Notes: generated by a model not told the origin, from the sequence alone. Positions 35,625 to 45,291 are shown, numbered from the stretch's first letter. The stretch: 64,000 nucleotides of DNA from Acinetobacter celticus (GCF_001707755.1 NZ_MBDL01000009.1:310001-374000), one strand, 5' to 3'. Numbers and translations: made by a program.

Positions 35625-37082
35625 TTAATTCAACGTCGGTGATGGTGCTTTACAATGCGGACTTGTGCTGGCATCTTTTTGTTCATTCGTTAATACGATA
35701 CCAGTACCCGCAGACATATATGTTTGAATAAAATCTACTGCTTCTGCATTTCTACATACAATTGCCTGCGTATGACTCGCATTAGATACAATGGTTAAAT
35801 TATAGCCATCAGCATAGGAATTTTGCGGGAAAAACATAGTTGCTTTTGCTTTCATATTGACAAATAAAGCGTGCGTGACCACAGGCAATACCGCTTGATC
35901 ATTTGCACCTTGAATCATGAGCACAGGGGTTTTAATGACTTTGGCAGCAGTCGCATTGGTTGCTGGTTGATTATCCGCCAAGAACTTCTGAACGACAGGA
36001 TCTGATTTAATTTTATTTAAATCAATACCATACTGTGAAGTCCAGTGTGTAGGATCTTCCAAAAATGCAAGAATTCCAACCTTAAACTGCTCTTGCAATC
36101 CCTTTGCGCTATTCGGTGCAGGATACCCTAAACATGCACCATCATCACCTGTGCGTCCATAAGCACTTTCTGCAATTTCGGCAGCACCTGCTGTGAAGAT
36201 ATTTTTTAAATCATAATCAGGCTGATAGGCTTTAATACCTGAACTAGTCAGTGCTGCATAAGCCAAGAGTTCAGCATAACCATCCGCAATTTGGGCAATC
36301 AATGCTTGACCTTGCGCCTCCGGTAAGCCATTTGCCATTGCAATACGAACTTGCTGCAATTTATCATCCAAAATATTCAGACCATTTGCTTTAGGTACAC
36401 CCTTCGCATCAACATTGAACTTCGGATCAAGATAAATTTGAATAATTTCGCCCAAACTCGAAGCTGGTGCGCCAGCAACTGCCCCTTTATATGTTTTATC
36501 TGTATTGGCAAACTCAGCTGTGCCCAATGAGGCATGTCCACCTTGTGATTGACCAATCGACATCCACTCCCCATTTAACTGTGTTCCATAATGATCTTTT
36601 GCTGCCTGAACAGCAAAAAGTGCAGACTTAGCCGCACTAGATAAATTCAAGTATGGATGAACCCCTGCTGTACCTAAGCCTTCATAATCAGGCGCAACAA
36701 TGACATAACCAGCAGCCAGTAAACTATCTGCTAAAATTTTAAAGCGAGGATTAATCATATTTTTACTTGGTGCACAGTCATCTCCCCCACCGACTGTTCC
36801 GTGCTCCCACACGACAACACGATAACCATCTTTAGGCTTAATCGCTTTAGGGAATAAAACCATTGCCGTCGCTGTTGCTGTTTTCCCCTGCGCATTCGTC
36901 ATGTTATAAGTCATGACTTTAATAGATGAACTATTCTCCACCGTATCTAAAGAATAATTTCCTTCAGACAAATAAGTAGGTTGCTGATTTGAAGCGGACG
37001 AATCACTATCATCATTACAAGCAGTTAAAGACAGCATTGAAACGGCCATTGTAATGGCGAATGCTATTTTTGAGCGTTTCAT
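35625..37082 (-). CDS. alpha/beta hydrolase lipoprotein (secretory lipase-like)
   Basis: A 485-residue lipoprotein. The signal peptide ends in the lipobox LTAC (Cys at about residue 22), followed by a Ser/Asp/Asn linker, so it is likely anchored at the outer membrane by Lol. The nucleophile motif is SIGQSQGGHASLG, the family's GxSxG. The likely catalytic His is in NASHTQAIVC and the acid in MIQGANDQAVLP. The layout fits secretory lipases and acyl-ester hydrolases. It is monocistronic. The lipid substrate is not known. Confidence 0.85.
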   Translation of the reverse strand: MKRSKIAFAITMAVSMLSLTACNDDSDSSASNQQPTYLSEGNYSLDTVENSSSIKVMTYNMTNAQGKTATATAMVLFPKAIKPKDGYRVVVWEHGTVGGGDDCAPSKNMINPRFKILADSLLAAGYVIVAPDYEGLGTAGVHPYLNLSSAAKSALFAVQAAKDHYGTQLNGEWMSIGQSQGGHASLGTAEFANTDKTYKGAVAGAPASSLGEIIQIYLDPKFNVDAKGVPKANGLNILDDKLQQVRIAMANGLPEAQGQALIAQIADGYAELLAYAALTSSGIKAYQPDYDLKNIFTAGAAEIAESAYGRTGDDGACLGYPAPNSAKGLQEQFKVGILAFLEDPTHWTSQYGIDLNKIKSDPVVQKFLADNQPATNATAAKVIKTPVLMIQGANDQAVLPVVTHALFVNMKAKATMFFPQNSYADGYNLTIVSNASHTQAIVCRNAEAVDFIQTYMSAGTGIVLTNEQKDASTSPHCKAPSPTLN

Positions 37083-37143
37083 AAAATATCCTTTTATTCA
37101 TTGTTTTTTAAGCATGAAACTACATGCCGTTTTATTAAGACAT

Positions 37144-37172
37144 AAAAAAAGCGCCCTGTATAGGACGCTTTT
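37144..37172 (-). terminator. terminator after ubiA
   Basis: AAAAGCGCCCT and AGGACGCTTTT with one mismatch, and T-runs on both sides. Confidence 0.75.
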
Positions 37173-37188
37173 CAACCAATTAATTACT

Positions 37189-38070
37189 TTAAATAGTTAA
37201 TTCTAAAAAGATTCCGGCAAAAATAATCAATCCTACCCAACGATTGTGACGAAATGCCCAAAAACACCGCTGTGGATCTTTGTCTTTGGTTTTTGACCAT
37301 TGATAAATAAAATCAACCACCACCACCAGCAACGCAATTAAGCCAAATGAGAACAATAAATTTTCAAGATAAAGCGCAGTACCAATTAAAATGACACTCA
37401 CTGCTTGTAAAAGTGCAATGATTTGAATATCGAAACGACCAAATAAAATTGCAGTCGATTTCACCCCAATTTTTAAATCATCTTCACGGTCAGTAATCGC
37501 ATATTGGGTATCGTACGCCACTGTCCAAGCTAGATTACCAAAATACAGTAACCAACACGTTAAGCCCAAAGGCTCGCCCACAGCTGTATAGGCCATAGGA
37601 ATAGACCATGAAAATGCCGCACCTAAAAACACTTGTGGCAAATGGGTATAACGCTTCATAAATGGATAAATAAAAGCGAGAAACAGCGCCCCAAATGAAC
37701 AGTAAAATGTTTCAATAGGCAAAAATAACAGCATGCAGGCACTAGCAATGACCAAAAATAAAAATACATAAATGGCTTCTTTAGCGCTAATCACCCCTGT
37801 CGCCAATGGCCTGTTTTTGGTACGTTCTACAGCCCCATCCACTTTACGGTCAGCAAAATCATTAATTGCACAGCCCGCGGCCCGCATAAAAATCGTGCCT
37901 AAAATCATTGGAATTAAGATGCTTAGACTTGGCATGCCTTGATTTGCAATCCATAAGGCCCACATGGTCGGCCAAAAAACCAATTCTGTGCCTATCGGTT
38001 TATCAAAACGGCAGAGATAATAATAGGCTTCTAAACGTTCACGCCAAGTAATGTGATGCGCAACTGTCAT
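37189..38070 (-). CDS. ubiA: 4-hydroxybenzoate octaprenyltransferase
   Basis: UbiA attaches the polyprenyl chain to 4-hydroxybenzoate in ubiquinone synthesis, in the inner membrane. The 293 residues have the two Asp-rich substrate motifs, NDFADRKVDGAVERT near residue 70 and DTQYAITDREDD near residue 185, among eight or nine helices. It starts 2 nt after ubiC ends, the order ubiC-ubiA. Confidence 0.95.
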   Translation of the reverse strand: MTVAHHITWRERLEAYYYLCRFDKPIGTELVFWPTMWALWIANQGMPSLSILIPMILGTIFMRAAGCAINDFADRKVDGAVERTKNRPLATGVISAKEAIYVFLFLVIASACMLLFLPIETFYCSFGALFLAFIYPFMKRYTHLPQVFLGAAFSWSIPMAYTAVGEPLGLTCWLLYFGNLAWTVAYDTQYAITDREDDLKIGVKSTAILFGRFDIQIIALLQAVSVILIGTALYLENLLFSFGLIALLVVVVDFIYQWSKTKDKDPQRCFWAFRHNRWVGLIIFAGIFLELTI

Positions 38071-38072
38071 GA

Positions 38073-38552
38073 CTATCCTTCATTTACTGAATTTTTCTTT
38101 TGTAAAAACTGCTCAAAACTTGCTAAAAAAGTTTCTTGAACAATGAATTTACAACCGTGCCAAGTATAACAACTCTGGCGTGTCCAACCCTCTTTAAGCC
38201 AGATCACACGTCGCTCACATACTGGGTTTGTTCGTTGAAATAAAAACCGACCAATTGGCTGAGTACCAATATGCTGAAAAATTCGAGCTTTTTTCTGCAA
38301 ACTTAATATCGGGAAAATACTTTTAGCTTTCACCCAAGGTAGGTCTTCACAACCATATAAATAGCTTTCGCGCACCCATGAAGTATGGTGTAGTGGCATC
38401 CTCATCCATTTTGCATCAACAAAATTTAGGCGTTGAAAATGTTCTTGTGTCGGTTCTACTTTAAAACTACCGCTGGCTAAATCGGTCAACTGCTGTGTAA
38501 GCGAACCTGAAGCGTATAACCATGTTTTTAGTTCAACGGGGATTGGTTGCAT
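38073..38552 (-). CDS. ubiC: chorismate--pyruvate lyase
   Basis: UbiC converts chorismate to 4-hydroxybenzoate and pyruvate, the first step of ubiquinone synthesis. The 159-residue protein has the family blocks WVRESYLYGCEDLPWVKAKS and IGRFLFQ. The C-terminal strand ends FLQKKNSVNEG. Its product feeds UbiA, encoded immediately downstream. Confidence 0.9.
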   Translation of the reverse strand: MQPIPVELKTWLYASGSLTQQLTDLASGSFKVEPTQEHFQRLNFVDAKWMRMPLHHTSWVRESYLYGCEDLPWVKAKSIFPILSLQKKARIFQHIGTQPIGRFLFQRTNPVCERRVIWLKEGWTRQSCYTWHGCKFIVQETFLASFEQFLQKKNSVNEG

Positions 38553-38638
38553 AACATTACCTGTTTGATTGCTCTGCTTTATTCTCTAGCATTTTTAGTC
38601 TAAAAATCATTTCACAAAATGAATCCAATGATCAAGCT

Positions 38639-38914
38639 TTAACAATTGTCTGTTTTAGCAATCACTTCAAATTTACCCTGTGGTGTTTTAATGAGAATAA
38701 GACCCTCAGCGCTTAAATAAAAACTTTCAGGATAATCATAATCTAAAGCCAATTCAGGATTTTTAAGTGCTACAAACTGTGCTTGCTTATAACCTTCTAA
38801 GGTACGTCCCACTTCAATATAAGTCACCTGAGAAAAATTAAGTTTAAAGCCTTTATCATGGTCTTTTGCATCAATCCAAGGGTAGAAACTGGTGTGTTTT
38901 TTACGTTGTGCCAT
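38639..38914 (-). CDS. hypothetical protein, 91 residues
   Basis: A soluble, basic-start protein with no recognised family, beginning MAQRKKHTSFYPWIDAKDHD. Alternating strand-like segments suggest a small beta-rich fold. It lies between ubiC and glnA and may be transcribed with ubiC. Confidence 0.6.
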   Translation of the reverse strand: MAQRKKHTSFYPWIDAKDHDKGFKLNFSQVTYIEVGRTLEGYKQAQFVALKNPELALDYDYPESFYLSAEGLILIKTPQGKFEVIAKTDNC

Positions 38915-38955
38915 ACATTCAAGAGTTTAATTGCAATTCATAAGCATGATGATAC

Positions 38956-38985
38956 AAAAAAACCCGCTACAAGAGCGGGTTTTTT
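38956..38985. terminator. terminator after glnA
   Basis: AAAAAAACCCGCT and AGCGGGTTTTTT. Confidence 0.9.
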
Positions 38986-39006
38986 ACAGTGAAATTCAGT
39001 TCAGAA

Positions 39007-40416
39007 TCACAGGCTGTAGTACATTTCAAATTCAACTGGGTGAGTTGTCGTATTTAAACGGCGAACTTCTTCAGTTTTCACTTCAATATAGGCATCAAGC
39101 ATATCTTTAGTGAACACGCCACCTTTCAATAGGTAGTCATGGTCTGCTTGAAGTGCTTCTAGCGCCATATCTAAGCTATGTGCAACTGTCGGGATTTTCG
39201 CTTCTTCTTCAGGAGGAAGATCATACAAGTTTTTGTCAGCAGCTTCACCTGGGTGAATCTTGTTTTGAATACCATCAAGACCAGCCATCAACAATGCAGC
39301 AAAACCTAAGTACGGGTTCATCATTGGATCTGGGAAACGTGCTTCAATACGTTTGCCTTTCGGACTAGAAACGTAAGGAATACGGATAGAAGCAGAACGG
39401 TTACGTGCTGAGTAAGCCAACATAATCGGCGCTTCGTAATGTGGCACTAAACGCTTGTACGAGTTTGTAGAAGGGTTTGTGATTGCATTCAATGAGCGTG
39501 CATGTTTAATAATACCGCCAATGAAGTAAAGTGCCATTTCTGATAGGCCTGCATACTCATCGCCTGCAAATAAGTTTTTGCCATCTTTTGCAATTGAAAT
39601 ATGAACATGCATACCAGAACCGTTATCGCCAACCATTGGTTTAGGCATAAAGGTTGCAGTTTTTGCATATTGATGTGCAACGTTCCAAACTGCATATTTG
39701 AACTGTTGAACTTCGTCTGCTTTACGTACCATGGTATTGAAGCTTACACCAATTTCTAATTGGCAAGATGCAACTTCGTGGTGATGTACTTCTACACGAC
39801 CTGGGCCCATGATGTCTTCAATACGCGCGCACATATCAGCACGCATATCATGTGAAGAATCTACAGGAGGAACTGGGAAGTAACCGCCTTTCACACGTGG
39901 ACGATGGCCAGAGTTGCCACCTTCGTAATCTTTGTTAGTTGACCAAGCCGCTTCTTCAGCAATCAATGTATGGCGCGCGCCAGACATATCAATTTCCCAT
40001 TTTACTTCATCAAAAACGAAGAACTCTGGTTCTGGACCAAAGAATGCAGTATCACCAATACCCGTAGATTTTAAATATTCTTCTGCACGGCGAGCAATCG
40101 AACGTGGATCACGGTCATAACCTTGGCCAGTTGCAGGCTCGATAACATCACAAGTAACAACAACCGTAGGCTCAGCAAAGAACGGGTCAAGGAAACATGT
40201 TGCCGCATCTGGGCGTAAGATCATGTCCGATGCTTCGATGCCTTTCCAACCAGTAATTGAAGAACCATCAAACATTTTGCCGTCTTCAAATGTATCTTCG
40301 TCGATGGTATCTGCTGGGTAAGTCACATGGTGCTCTTTACCCTTAGTATCAGTAAAACGAAAATCGACCCATTTTGCGCCACTTTCTTGGATGAGTTGAA
40401 GGACCTTGTTCGCCAT
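39007..40416 (-). CDS. glnA: glutamine synthetase, type I
   Basis: GlnA makes glutamine from glutamate, ammonia and ATP in the cytosol as a dodecamer. The 469-residue sequence has [13 protein letters not shown], the ATP site GSGMHVHIS, and the Glu-flap [17 protein letters not shown]. The adenylylation tyrosine is in NLYDLPPEE near residue 395, so activity is controlled by GlnE-type modification. I place the start at 40416 (MANKVLQ), ten bases after CGGAG; ATG at 40422 and 40449 are alternatives. It is monocistronic and is preceded by a sigma-54 promoter. Confidence 0.96.
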   Translation of the reverse strand: MANKVLQLIQESGAKWVDFRFTDTKGKEHHVTYPADTIDEDTFEDGKMFDGSSITGWKGIEASDMILRPDAATCFLDPFFAEPTVVVTCDVIEPATGQGYDRDPRSIARRAEEYLKSTGIGDTAFFGPEPEFFVFDEVKWEIDMSGARHTLIAEEAAWSTNKDYEGGNSGHRPRVKGGYFPVPPVDSSHDMRADMCARIEDIMGPGRVEVHHHEVASCQLEIGVSFNTMVRKADEVQQFKYAVWNVAHQYAKTATFMPKPMVGDNGSGMHVHISIAKDGKNLFAGDEYAGLSEMALYFIGGIIKHARSLNAITNPSTNSYKRLVPHYEAPIMLAYSARNRSASIRIPYVSSPKGKRIEARFPDPMMNPYLGFAALLMAGLDGIQNKIHPGEAADKNLYDLPPEEEAKIPTVAHSLDMALEALQADHDYLLKGGVFTKDMLDAYIEVKTEEVRRLNTTTHPVEFEMYYSL

Positions 40417-40482
40417 GCTCATTTTGCTCCGATGATTTTTTTGCTGCACTTGTGAGTGCGTGTTAGTAGTTGGCAGTTATTA

Positions 40483-40498
40483 TGCAAGTAGCGTACCA
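40483..40498 (-). promoter_or_regulatory. sigma-54 (RpoN) promoter of glnA
   Basis: The minus-strand 16-mer TGGTACGCTACTTGCA matches the consensus TGGCACG-N4-TTGCW at 11 of 12 fixed positions, including the invariant GG and GC ten bases apart. It ends about 67 bases before the start codon, so transcription would start near 40471. Confidence 0.75.
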
Positions 40499-40594
40499 AC
40501 TCTTTAAAAGCAAAGTTAAAATATTGAATTCATTATCAGAAGTGAAGATCAAGATACTTTGCTTTGCGCTTATTATACTGTGTAGCCACGTAAA

Positions 40595-40611
40595 TGCACC
40601 ATATTCATACA
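40595..40611 (-). promoter_or_regulatory. possible NtrC-binding site
   Basis: TGCACCATATTCATACA matches the left half of TGCACCA-N3-TGGTGCA fully and the right half at 4 of 7. It lies about 124-140 bases upstream of the predicted start of transcription, where E. coli NtrC binds upstream of glnAp2. Confidence 0.4.
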
Positions 40612-40619
40612 TGAGATAT

Positions 40620-41021
40620 TTAAATCTGTCTAAAATTTAATTAAATGCTCTTAAATAGTGCAATATTATTTTTATTTTTTTATCTCTATGCTTTTAAAAT
40701 AGAACTAATACAAAAATATCAATAGCTTAAAAAAGATTCATTTTATTTCTTATTGCACCCATTCAAACACTATGCACCATTTTAATTCATTCAAACTGAT
40801 AATTTTTTAAATTTCAATTCCTATTTAAATTTAAAAAAAGCCCTAAACTATTCCTAAATAGAACTCTATGAAAAACACTTTAAACTCATTGTGTAGCATA
40901 ATGTTACCAACATCAAAAACCTCTTAATTGGAGCATTGTGTTCATCTGATCTTGCATAAAAATTAAATTTTACAAACCTACTATCCAATCCAATTTTTTA
41001 TAGCCAAACATCAATACACTT
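40620..41021. other. AT-rich stretch upstream of glnA
   Basis: No gene is seen. A second NtrC-like half site TGCACCATTTTAATTCA occurs at 40773-40789. The stretch is very AT-rich. Confidence 0.35.
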
Positions 41022-41153
41022 TCATACCGACCTATCTTCATTATCACTTCCTAGAGGAACCTTGTAGACATATTTGGAAAATGGAGAGCCAACATCAGTG
41101 AAATGCTCTGTGATTTTCACTTCATCTTTGTACTTTCCCCTATAAAGAAACAT
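41022..41153 (-). CDS. possible 43-residue protein
   Basis: ATG at 41153 to TGA at 41022 encodes a polar, charged peptide beginning MFLYRGKYKDEVKITEHF and containing VGSPFSKYVYKVPLG. The amino acid mix looks like a real protein rather than random AT-rich sequence. There is no good ribosome binding site, so it may instead be a fragment of a lost gene. Confidence 0.3.
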   Translation of the reverse strand: MFLYRGKYKDEVKITEHFTDVGSPFSKYVYKVPLGSDNEDRSV

Positions 41154-41243
41154 CTGTAAAAAGAAAAAATATATGGTTTTAATGAAAAGAGATTAAAGAA
41201 AATAATTAATACTCATTCAGGGGTAAAAGAATGAAAATCATCC

Positions 41244-41492
41244 ATGATTTTGTTCTCAATCTTTATCATAACTTTCAAAGAAAAATACTACTGGATCAGA
41301 CTTTATTTCAGTCAAGCCAATGTGCGTGAATTTGCTAATCGATTAAATGTAACCACTGCAACTTTATACAATCGAATTAAAGAAGGTGTTGTTCAGGCCC
41401 CCTCTAAAGATGGGAAACTAAGTTACTGGCTTAACTCTTATGTAAATTCAGTCGTCACACAAGCCCCAAACTCTGATAAAGTAGCCGCTTAA
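41244..41492 (+). CDS. small helix-turn-helix (AlpA/MerR-like) protein, 5' end likely frameshifted
   Basis: An 82-residue frame with a probable helix-turn-helix ANVREFANRLNVTTATLYNR (about residues 25-44) followed by a wing-like IKEGVVQAPSKDGKLSYW. This layout is that of AlpA/excisionase-type DNA-binding proteins. The ATG at 41244 has no ribosome binding site, while an ATG at 41231 in another frame has CAGGGG seven bases before it and reads MKIIHDFVLNLYHN. One fewer T in TTATTTC near 41304 would join the two frames. It is probably a broken or wrongly-sequenced gene. Confidence 0.5.
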   Translation: MILFSIFIITFKEKYYWIRLYFSQANVREFANRLNVTTATLYNRIKEGVVQAPSKDGKLSYWLNSYVNSVVTQAPNSDKVAA

Positions 41493-41509
41493 ACCAGCGG
41501 CTTTTTTTT
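41483..41509 (+). terminator. terminator overlapping the HTH gene stop
   Basis: AGCCGCT and AGCGGCT followed by a T-run. Confidence 0.8.
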
Positions 41510-41538
41510 AATTTCGCTAATTTATGCAAAATTTCTAA

Positions 41539-41562
41539 TGTGAGTAACATTGTGAGTAACAC
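41539..41562. repeat. tandem 12-bp repeat upstream of trpG
   Basis: TGTGAGTAACAT is followed directly by TGTGAGTAACAC (11 of 12 identical). It ends just before the -35 box of the trpG promoter. Confidence 0.7.
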
Positions 41563-41563
41563 T

Positions 41564-41593
41564 TTAACGTGTTCTTAGTTACCATGATATAAA
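41564..41593 (+). promoter_or_regulatory. trpGDC promoter
   Basis: -35 TTAACG (41564-41569), 18-nt spacer, -10 TATAAA (41588-41593), 20 bases before the trpG start. There is no space for a trp leader peptide and attenuator. Confidence 0.5.
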
Positions 41594-41612
41594 ACAGAGG
41601 TTTACATCCAAA

Positions 41613-42197
41613 ATGCTTCTCATGATCGACAACTATGACTCTTTTACCTATAACATCGTGCAGTATTTTGGCGAGTTAAATCAGGAAGTAAAAGTAGTCC
41701 GTAATGATGCCGTGACATTGGAAGATATAGAGCGATGGCAACCAAAGTATTTGGTCATTGGCCCCGGCCCTTGTTCACCTTCTGAAGCAGGTATTTCAAT
41801 TCCTGCAATTCAGCATTTTGCTGGCAAAATCCCATTACTGGGTGTTTGTTTAGGACACCAAGCGATTGGGCAAGCATTTGGTGGTGATATTGTTCGCGCT
41901 AAAAAAGTCATGCATGGTCGATTATCTGACATGTATCACAGCGATAAGGGCATTTTTAGCAATTTACCTTCGCCATTTTCTGCAACTCGCTATCATTCTT
42001 TAGTGATTGATCAAACGACTTTGCCTGAATGTTTAGAAGTGACTTGCTGGACCAATGAACAAGATGGTTCTATGGAAGAAATTATGGGCATAAAACATAA
42101 GACATTAGCTGTTGAAGGCGTGCAGTTCCACCCAGAATCAATCCTAAGCCAACATGGCCACAAAATTTTCCAAAACTTTTTAGAAATTTACGCTTAA
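41613..42197 (+). CDS. trpG: anthranilate/aminodeoxychorismate synthase glutamine amidotransferase
   Basis: The glutaminase subunit that supplies ammonia to TrpE and, in Acinetobacter, also to PabB. The 194-residue class I amidotransferase begins [20 protein letters not shown]. The nucleophile is in [16 protein letters not shown] and the His-Glu pair in GVQFHPES. It is the first gene of a trpG-trpD-trpC operon with a separate trpE. Dual use for folate and tryptophan is known for the Acinetobacter enzyme. Confidence 0.94.
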   Translation: MLLMIDNYDSFTYNIVQYFGELNQEVKVVRNDAVTLEDIERWQPKYLVIGPGPCSPSEAGISIPAIQHFAGKIPLLGVCLGHQAIGQAFGGDIVRAKKVMHGRLSDMYHSDKGIFSNLPSPFSATRYHSLVIDQTTLPECLEVTCWTNEQDGSMEEIMGIKHKTLAVEGVQFHPESILSQHGHKIFQNFLEIYA

Positions 42198-42215
42198 ATA
42201 CGCGCAGTTAAAATT

Positions 42216-43262
42216 ATGAATATTCAACAAGCTTTAAATAACATCACTAAAAATATCGAACTCACTCAACCACAAATGGAAGAAGTGATGCGCACCATTA
42301 TGAATGGTGAAGCAACAGATGCACAAATTGGTGCATTCATGATGGGCTTACGTCAAAAAGGCGAAAGTATTGATGAAATTACCGCTGCAGCTCGAGTCAT
42401 GCGCGAATTTGCCATCAAAATTGATGTCAGTGATTTGTCATATTTAGTCGATATTGTCGGTACAGGTGGTGACGGTCAAAATCTTTTTAATGTTTCAACC
42501 GCTTCTTCTTTTGTGATTGCGGCTGCTGGTGCAAATATTGCCAAGCATGGTGGTCGCGGTGTGTCTTCTAAATCTGGTTCTTCAGACTTATTAGAACAAG
42601 CAGGGATTAATCTTGACCTTAGTATGCAACAAACAGAGCGTTGTATTCGTGACTTAGGCATCGGATTTTTATTTGCACCCAACCATCATAAAGCCATGAA
42701 ATATGCAGCTGGCCCTCGTAAAGAATTGGGCTTTCGCAGTATTTTCAATTTACTGGGCCCGCTTACGAATCCGGCTGGGGTAAAGCGCTTTGTGATTGGG
42801 GTATTTTCTACAGAACTGTGCCGTCCTATTGCAGAAGTGTTGAAACAATTGGGCGCAGAACACGTGATGGTGGTGCATTCTAAAGATGGTTTGGATGAAA
42901 TCAGCCTTGCATCGTCAACCTATGTTGCCGAACTGAAAAATGGCGAAATTACCGAATGGGAAATTCAGCCAGAAGCTGTTGATATCGAATCTCAAACTTT
43001 AACAGGTTTATCTGTCGATAGTTCAGCCGAAAGCTTAGCTTTAATTAAAAATGCCTTGGGCAAGAAAAAGTCACCTATTGGTGAAAAGGCCGCAGGCATT
43101 ATTGCATTAAATGCGGGCGCAGGCATTTATGTATCTGGTCTAACCAACTCATATAAGCAAGGCGTGGCACTTGCACATGACATTATCTATGGCGGACAAG
43201 CTTTAGAAAAAATGGATGTGCTCTCAGAATTCACTAAAACTTTAAAGCAATACGACGCTTAA
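42216..43262 (+). CDS. trpD: anthranilate phosphoribosyltransferase
   Basis: TrpD adds phosphoribosyl to anthranilate in tryptophan synthesis. The 348-residue protein has the PRPP motif [37 protein letters not shown], and [21 protein letters not shown]. It follows trpG by 18 nt. Confidence 0.96.
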   Translation: MNIQQALNNITKNIELTQPQMEEVMRTIMNGEATDAQIGAFMMGLRQKGESIDEITAAARVMREFAIKIDVSDLSYLVDIVGTGGDGQNLFNVSTASSFVIAAAGANIAKHGGRGVSSKSGSSDLLEQAGINLDLSMQQTERCIRDLGIGFLFAPNHHKAMKYAAGPRKELGFRSIFNLLGPLTNPAGVKRFVIGVFSTELCRPIAEVLKQLGAEHVMVVHSKDGLDEISLASSTYVAELKNGEITEWEIQPEAVDIESQTLTGLSVDSSAESLALIKNALGKKKSPIGEKAAGIIALNAGAGIYVSGLTNSYKQGVALAHDIIYGGQALEKMDVLSEFTKTLKQYDA

Positions 43263-43280
43263 TCGGTCAAGGAATACATC

Positions 43281-44087
43281 ATGGTTGATATCGCAAATAC
43301 CATCTTAGGAAAAATCGTTGACCGTAAGCAGGAAGAATTTGCTACACGTTTAAAGCAACGTAGCTATAAAGATCTTGAAGAACTGGCACAGGCAGCATCG
43401 CCTGTCCGCGGTTTTGTACAATCGTTACAAAGTAAACGCCCTGGCGTGATTGCTGAAATTAAAAAAGCCTCTCCATCAAAAGGCATCATTCGCGAAAATT
43501 TTAATCCTGCAGAAATTGCACAGCAGTATCAAACTGCAGGCGCAACCTGTTTATCCGTGTTAACAGATGTGGACTTTTTCCAAGGTGCAGATGAAAATAT
43601 TCAGATTGCCCGCACACATTGTGACTTACCTGCCCTACGTAAAGATTTTTTGATTGATCCGTATGGTGTCATTGAAGCACGTGCCTTACACGCTGACTGT
43701 ATTTTGTTAATTGTTGCCTGCTTGTCTAATCAGCAATTAGAAGAAATGTCGAAAACGGCTTTTGAGCACAATTTAGATGTACTGGTTGAAGTACATGATG
43801 AAGAGGAACTTGAACGCGCTTTACGCCTTTCTGAGCGTTGTTTATTGGGTGTAAATAATCGCAATTTAAAAACCTTTGATGTGGATTTAAATACATCACT
43901 GCGTTTGAAAAAACTGTTAGAACCTGCGCGTCTATTGGTGACTGAAAGTGGTATTGCAACGCCTGATGATGTTGCGATGATGCAAAAAAATGATATTCAC
44001 ACCTTCTTGGTGGGTGAAAGTTTTATGAAGCAACCACGCCCAGATCTAGCCTTTACTGAATTATTTGGTACGCCACAGCCTGTATAA
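43281..44087 (+). CDS. trpC: indole-3-glycerol phosphate synthase
   Basis: TrpC closes the ring of CdRP to indole-3-glycerol phosphate. The 268-residue protein is monofunctional (no fused TrpF). The barrel shows AEIKKASPSKGIIRENFNP with the catalytic lysines and Glu, LRKDFLIDPYGVIEAR, LLGVNNRNLKTF and VTESGIATPDD. It is the last gene of the trpGDC operon. Confidence 0.96.
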   Translation: MVDIANTILGKIVDRKQEEFATRLKQRSYKDLEELAQAASPVRGFVQSLQSKRPGVIAEIKKASPSKGIIRENFNPAEIAQQYQTAGATCLSVLTDVDFFQGADENIQIARTHCDLPALRKDFLIDPYGVIEARALHADCILLIVACLSNQQLEEMSKTAFEHNLDVLVEVHDEEELERALRLSERCLLGVNNRNLKTFDVDLNTSLRLKKLLEPARLLVTESGIATPDDVAMMQKNDIHTFLVGESFMKQPRPDLAFTELFGTPQPV

Positions 44088-44095
44088 AAGGCTAT

Positions 44096-44127
44096 GAAGT
44101 TCAGGGTAATACATTACCCTGAACTTC
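44096..44127 (+). terminator. hairpin after trpC
   Basis: A 15-bp perfect stem, GAAGTTCAGGGTAAT with its complement, nine bases after the trpC stop. It lacks a T-run, so it may stabilise the 3' end rather than terminate. Confidence 0.6.
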
Positions 44128-44516
44128 TATCATCTATGGAATTTTGAGTATCCAATAGACTTTTTCATCAGTCACGGTTCTATCTATTATTGACCTTTCA
44201 AAAGTAGAAATAATACCTACGAAAGGGTATCAAAACTAAATCACTCCAATAATATAATGCTGTTTTTAAATGAATATTTTTTGATTTATGCAATTTATCT
44301 AAACTAAAAAATAAAAAACGAGTAAGCTTCTCTATTAAAATGCATTATTTTTTCGCATTCAACTTCAGGTTTTTTTACTTATTCATTTTTAACAATCTGA
44401 AATTAAAGCCTGCTCTGTAAATACGTTCAAAATGCTGTCGAACCAATTCAGTTCAAATATGTGCTATTTCAGACTATAATTAGCATCAAACCTCTTATCA
44501 TCCATATTTTTCAATT
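44128..44516. other. AT-rich intergenic stretch
   Basis: About 390 bases between trpC and the Smr gene; no gene or RNA recognised. Confidence 0.5.
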
Positions 44517-45200
44517 ATGAGCAAAAATGATTCATCGCTTTCAAAAGATCAGTACAACTTACTGAAATCTTTTAAAAAGCAAATCACCCATCCTCATTCC
44601 TCTGCCCTTGCAAAACAAGCTAAAGTTCAAGCTGTGGAACAAGAACAGGAAGATGATCTGGATTTTTTCCGAAAGCAAATGCAAGGTGTTCAAAAAATGG
44701 ATGCGAGCAATATTGCCAAGTTGGGAAAAAATAATAAGAAAAAACCTGACGCACAAACTTTGGCTAAACGCGCTTCAGCAATAGGCCCAATGGACGTAGA
44801 TAATGCAGCCTTGTCAGATACGCAGGCAATGTTAAATCCGGTTGCCAGCCAAGCCAAACTGAGTTATCGCATTGCAACCTTGCAACATAAGGTCTTTGAA
44901 GATTTAAAAGCAGGAAATTTACGATGGTTTGAAGCTGTGGATTTGCATGGTTGCACCGTTGAAGATGCGCGTAGTGCAGTCCTACAAATTATTCAAATTG
45001 CTAAAGATGAAAATCAAAATGTACTTAAAATTGTGCATGGTAAAGGCCCAGAAGCCATTTTAAAAACCCATGTGAACAGTTGGTTACGTCAGCACCGCGA
45101 TGTACTGGCTTTTGTCAGTGCTCCTGAAAATCAGGGGGGCACTGGTGCGGTTCTGGTTCTGTTAAAACGCGCAGAAAAGAACCCAAAGTTTAAACAATAA
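44517..45200 (+). CDS. Smr/MutS2 C-terminal domain protein (SmrA-like)
   Basis: A 227-residue protein. The N-terminal 130 residues are charged and disordered-looking, and the C-terminal Smr domain (about 135-222) holds DLHGCTVEDARSAVLQII and VHGKGPEAILKTHVNSWL (HGKG). Smr domains have DNA-nicking or RNA-cleaving activity; the E. coli relatives SmrA and SmrB act in DNA nicking and ribosome rescue respectively. Which applies here cannot be told from this sequence. Confidence 0.88.
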   Translation: MSKNDSSLSKDQYNLLKSFKKQITHPHSSALAKQAKVQAVEQEQEDDLDFFRKQMQGVQKMDASNIAKLGKNNKKKPDAQTLAKRASAIGPMDVDNAALSDTQAMLNPVASQAKLSYRIATLQHKVFEDLKAGNLRWFEAVDLHGCTVEDARSAVLQIIQIAKDENQNVLKIVHGKGPEAILKTHVNSWLRQHRDVLAFVSAPENQGGTGAVLVLLKRAEKNPKFKQ

Positions 45201-45291
45201 TCGGATTTACCCCCCAAAAGCAGGCATTGTAATAGTTTTCTGATACAATGCCGTCCTTGTTTCAATCTCTATGTGTAAGTGAACACGTCTT

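Noticed and set aside
41539..41562. Tandem repeat as part of a CRISPR array
   Set aside because: Only two 12-bp units in direct contact, no spacers and no cas genes.
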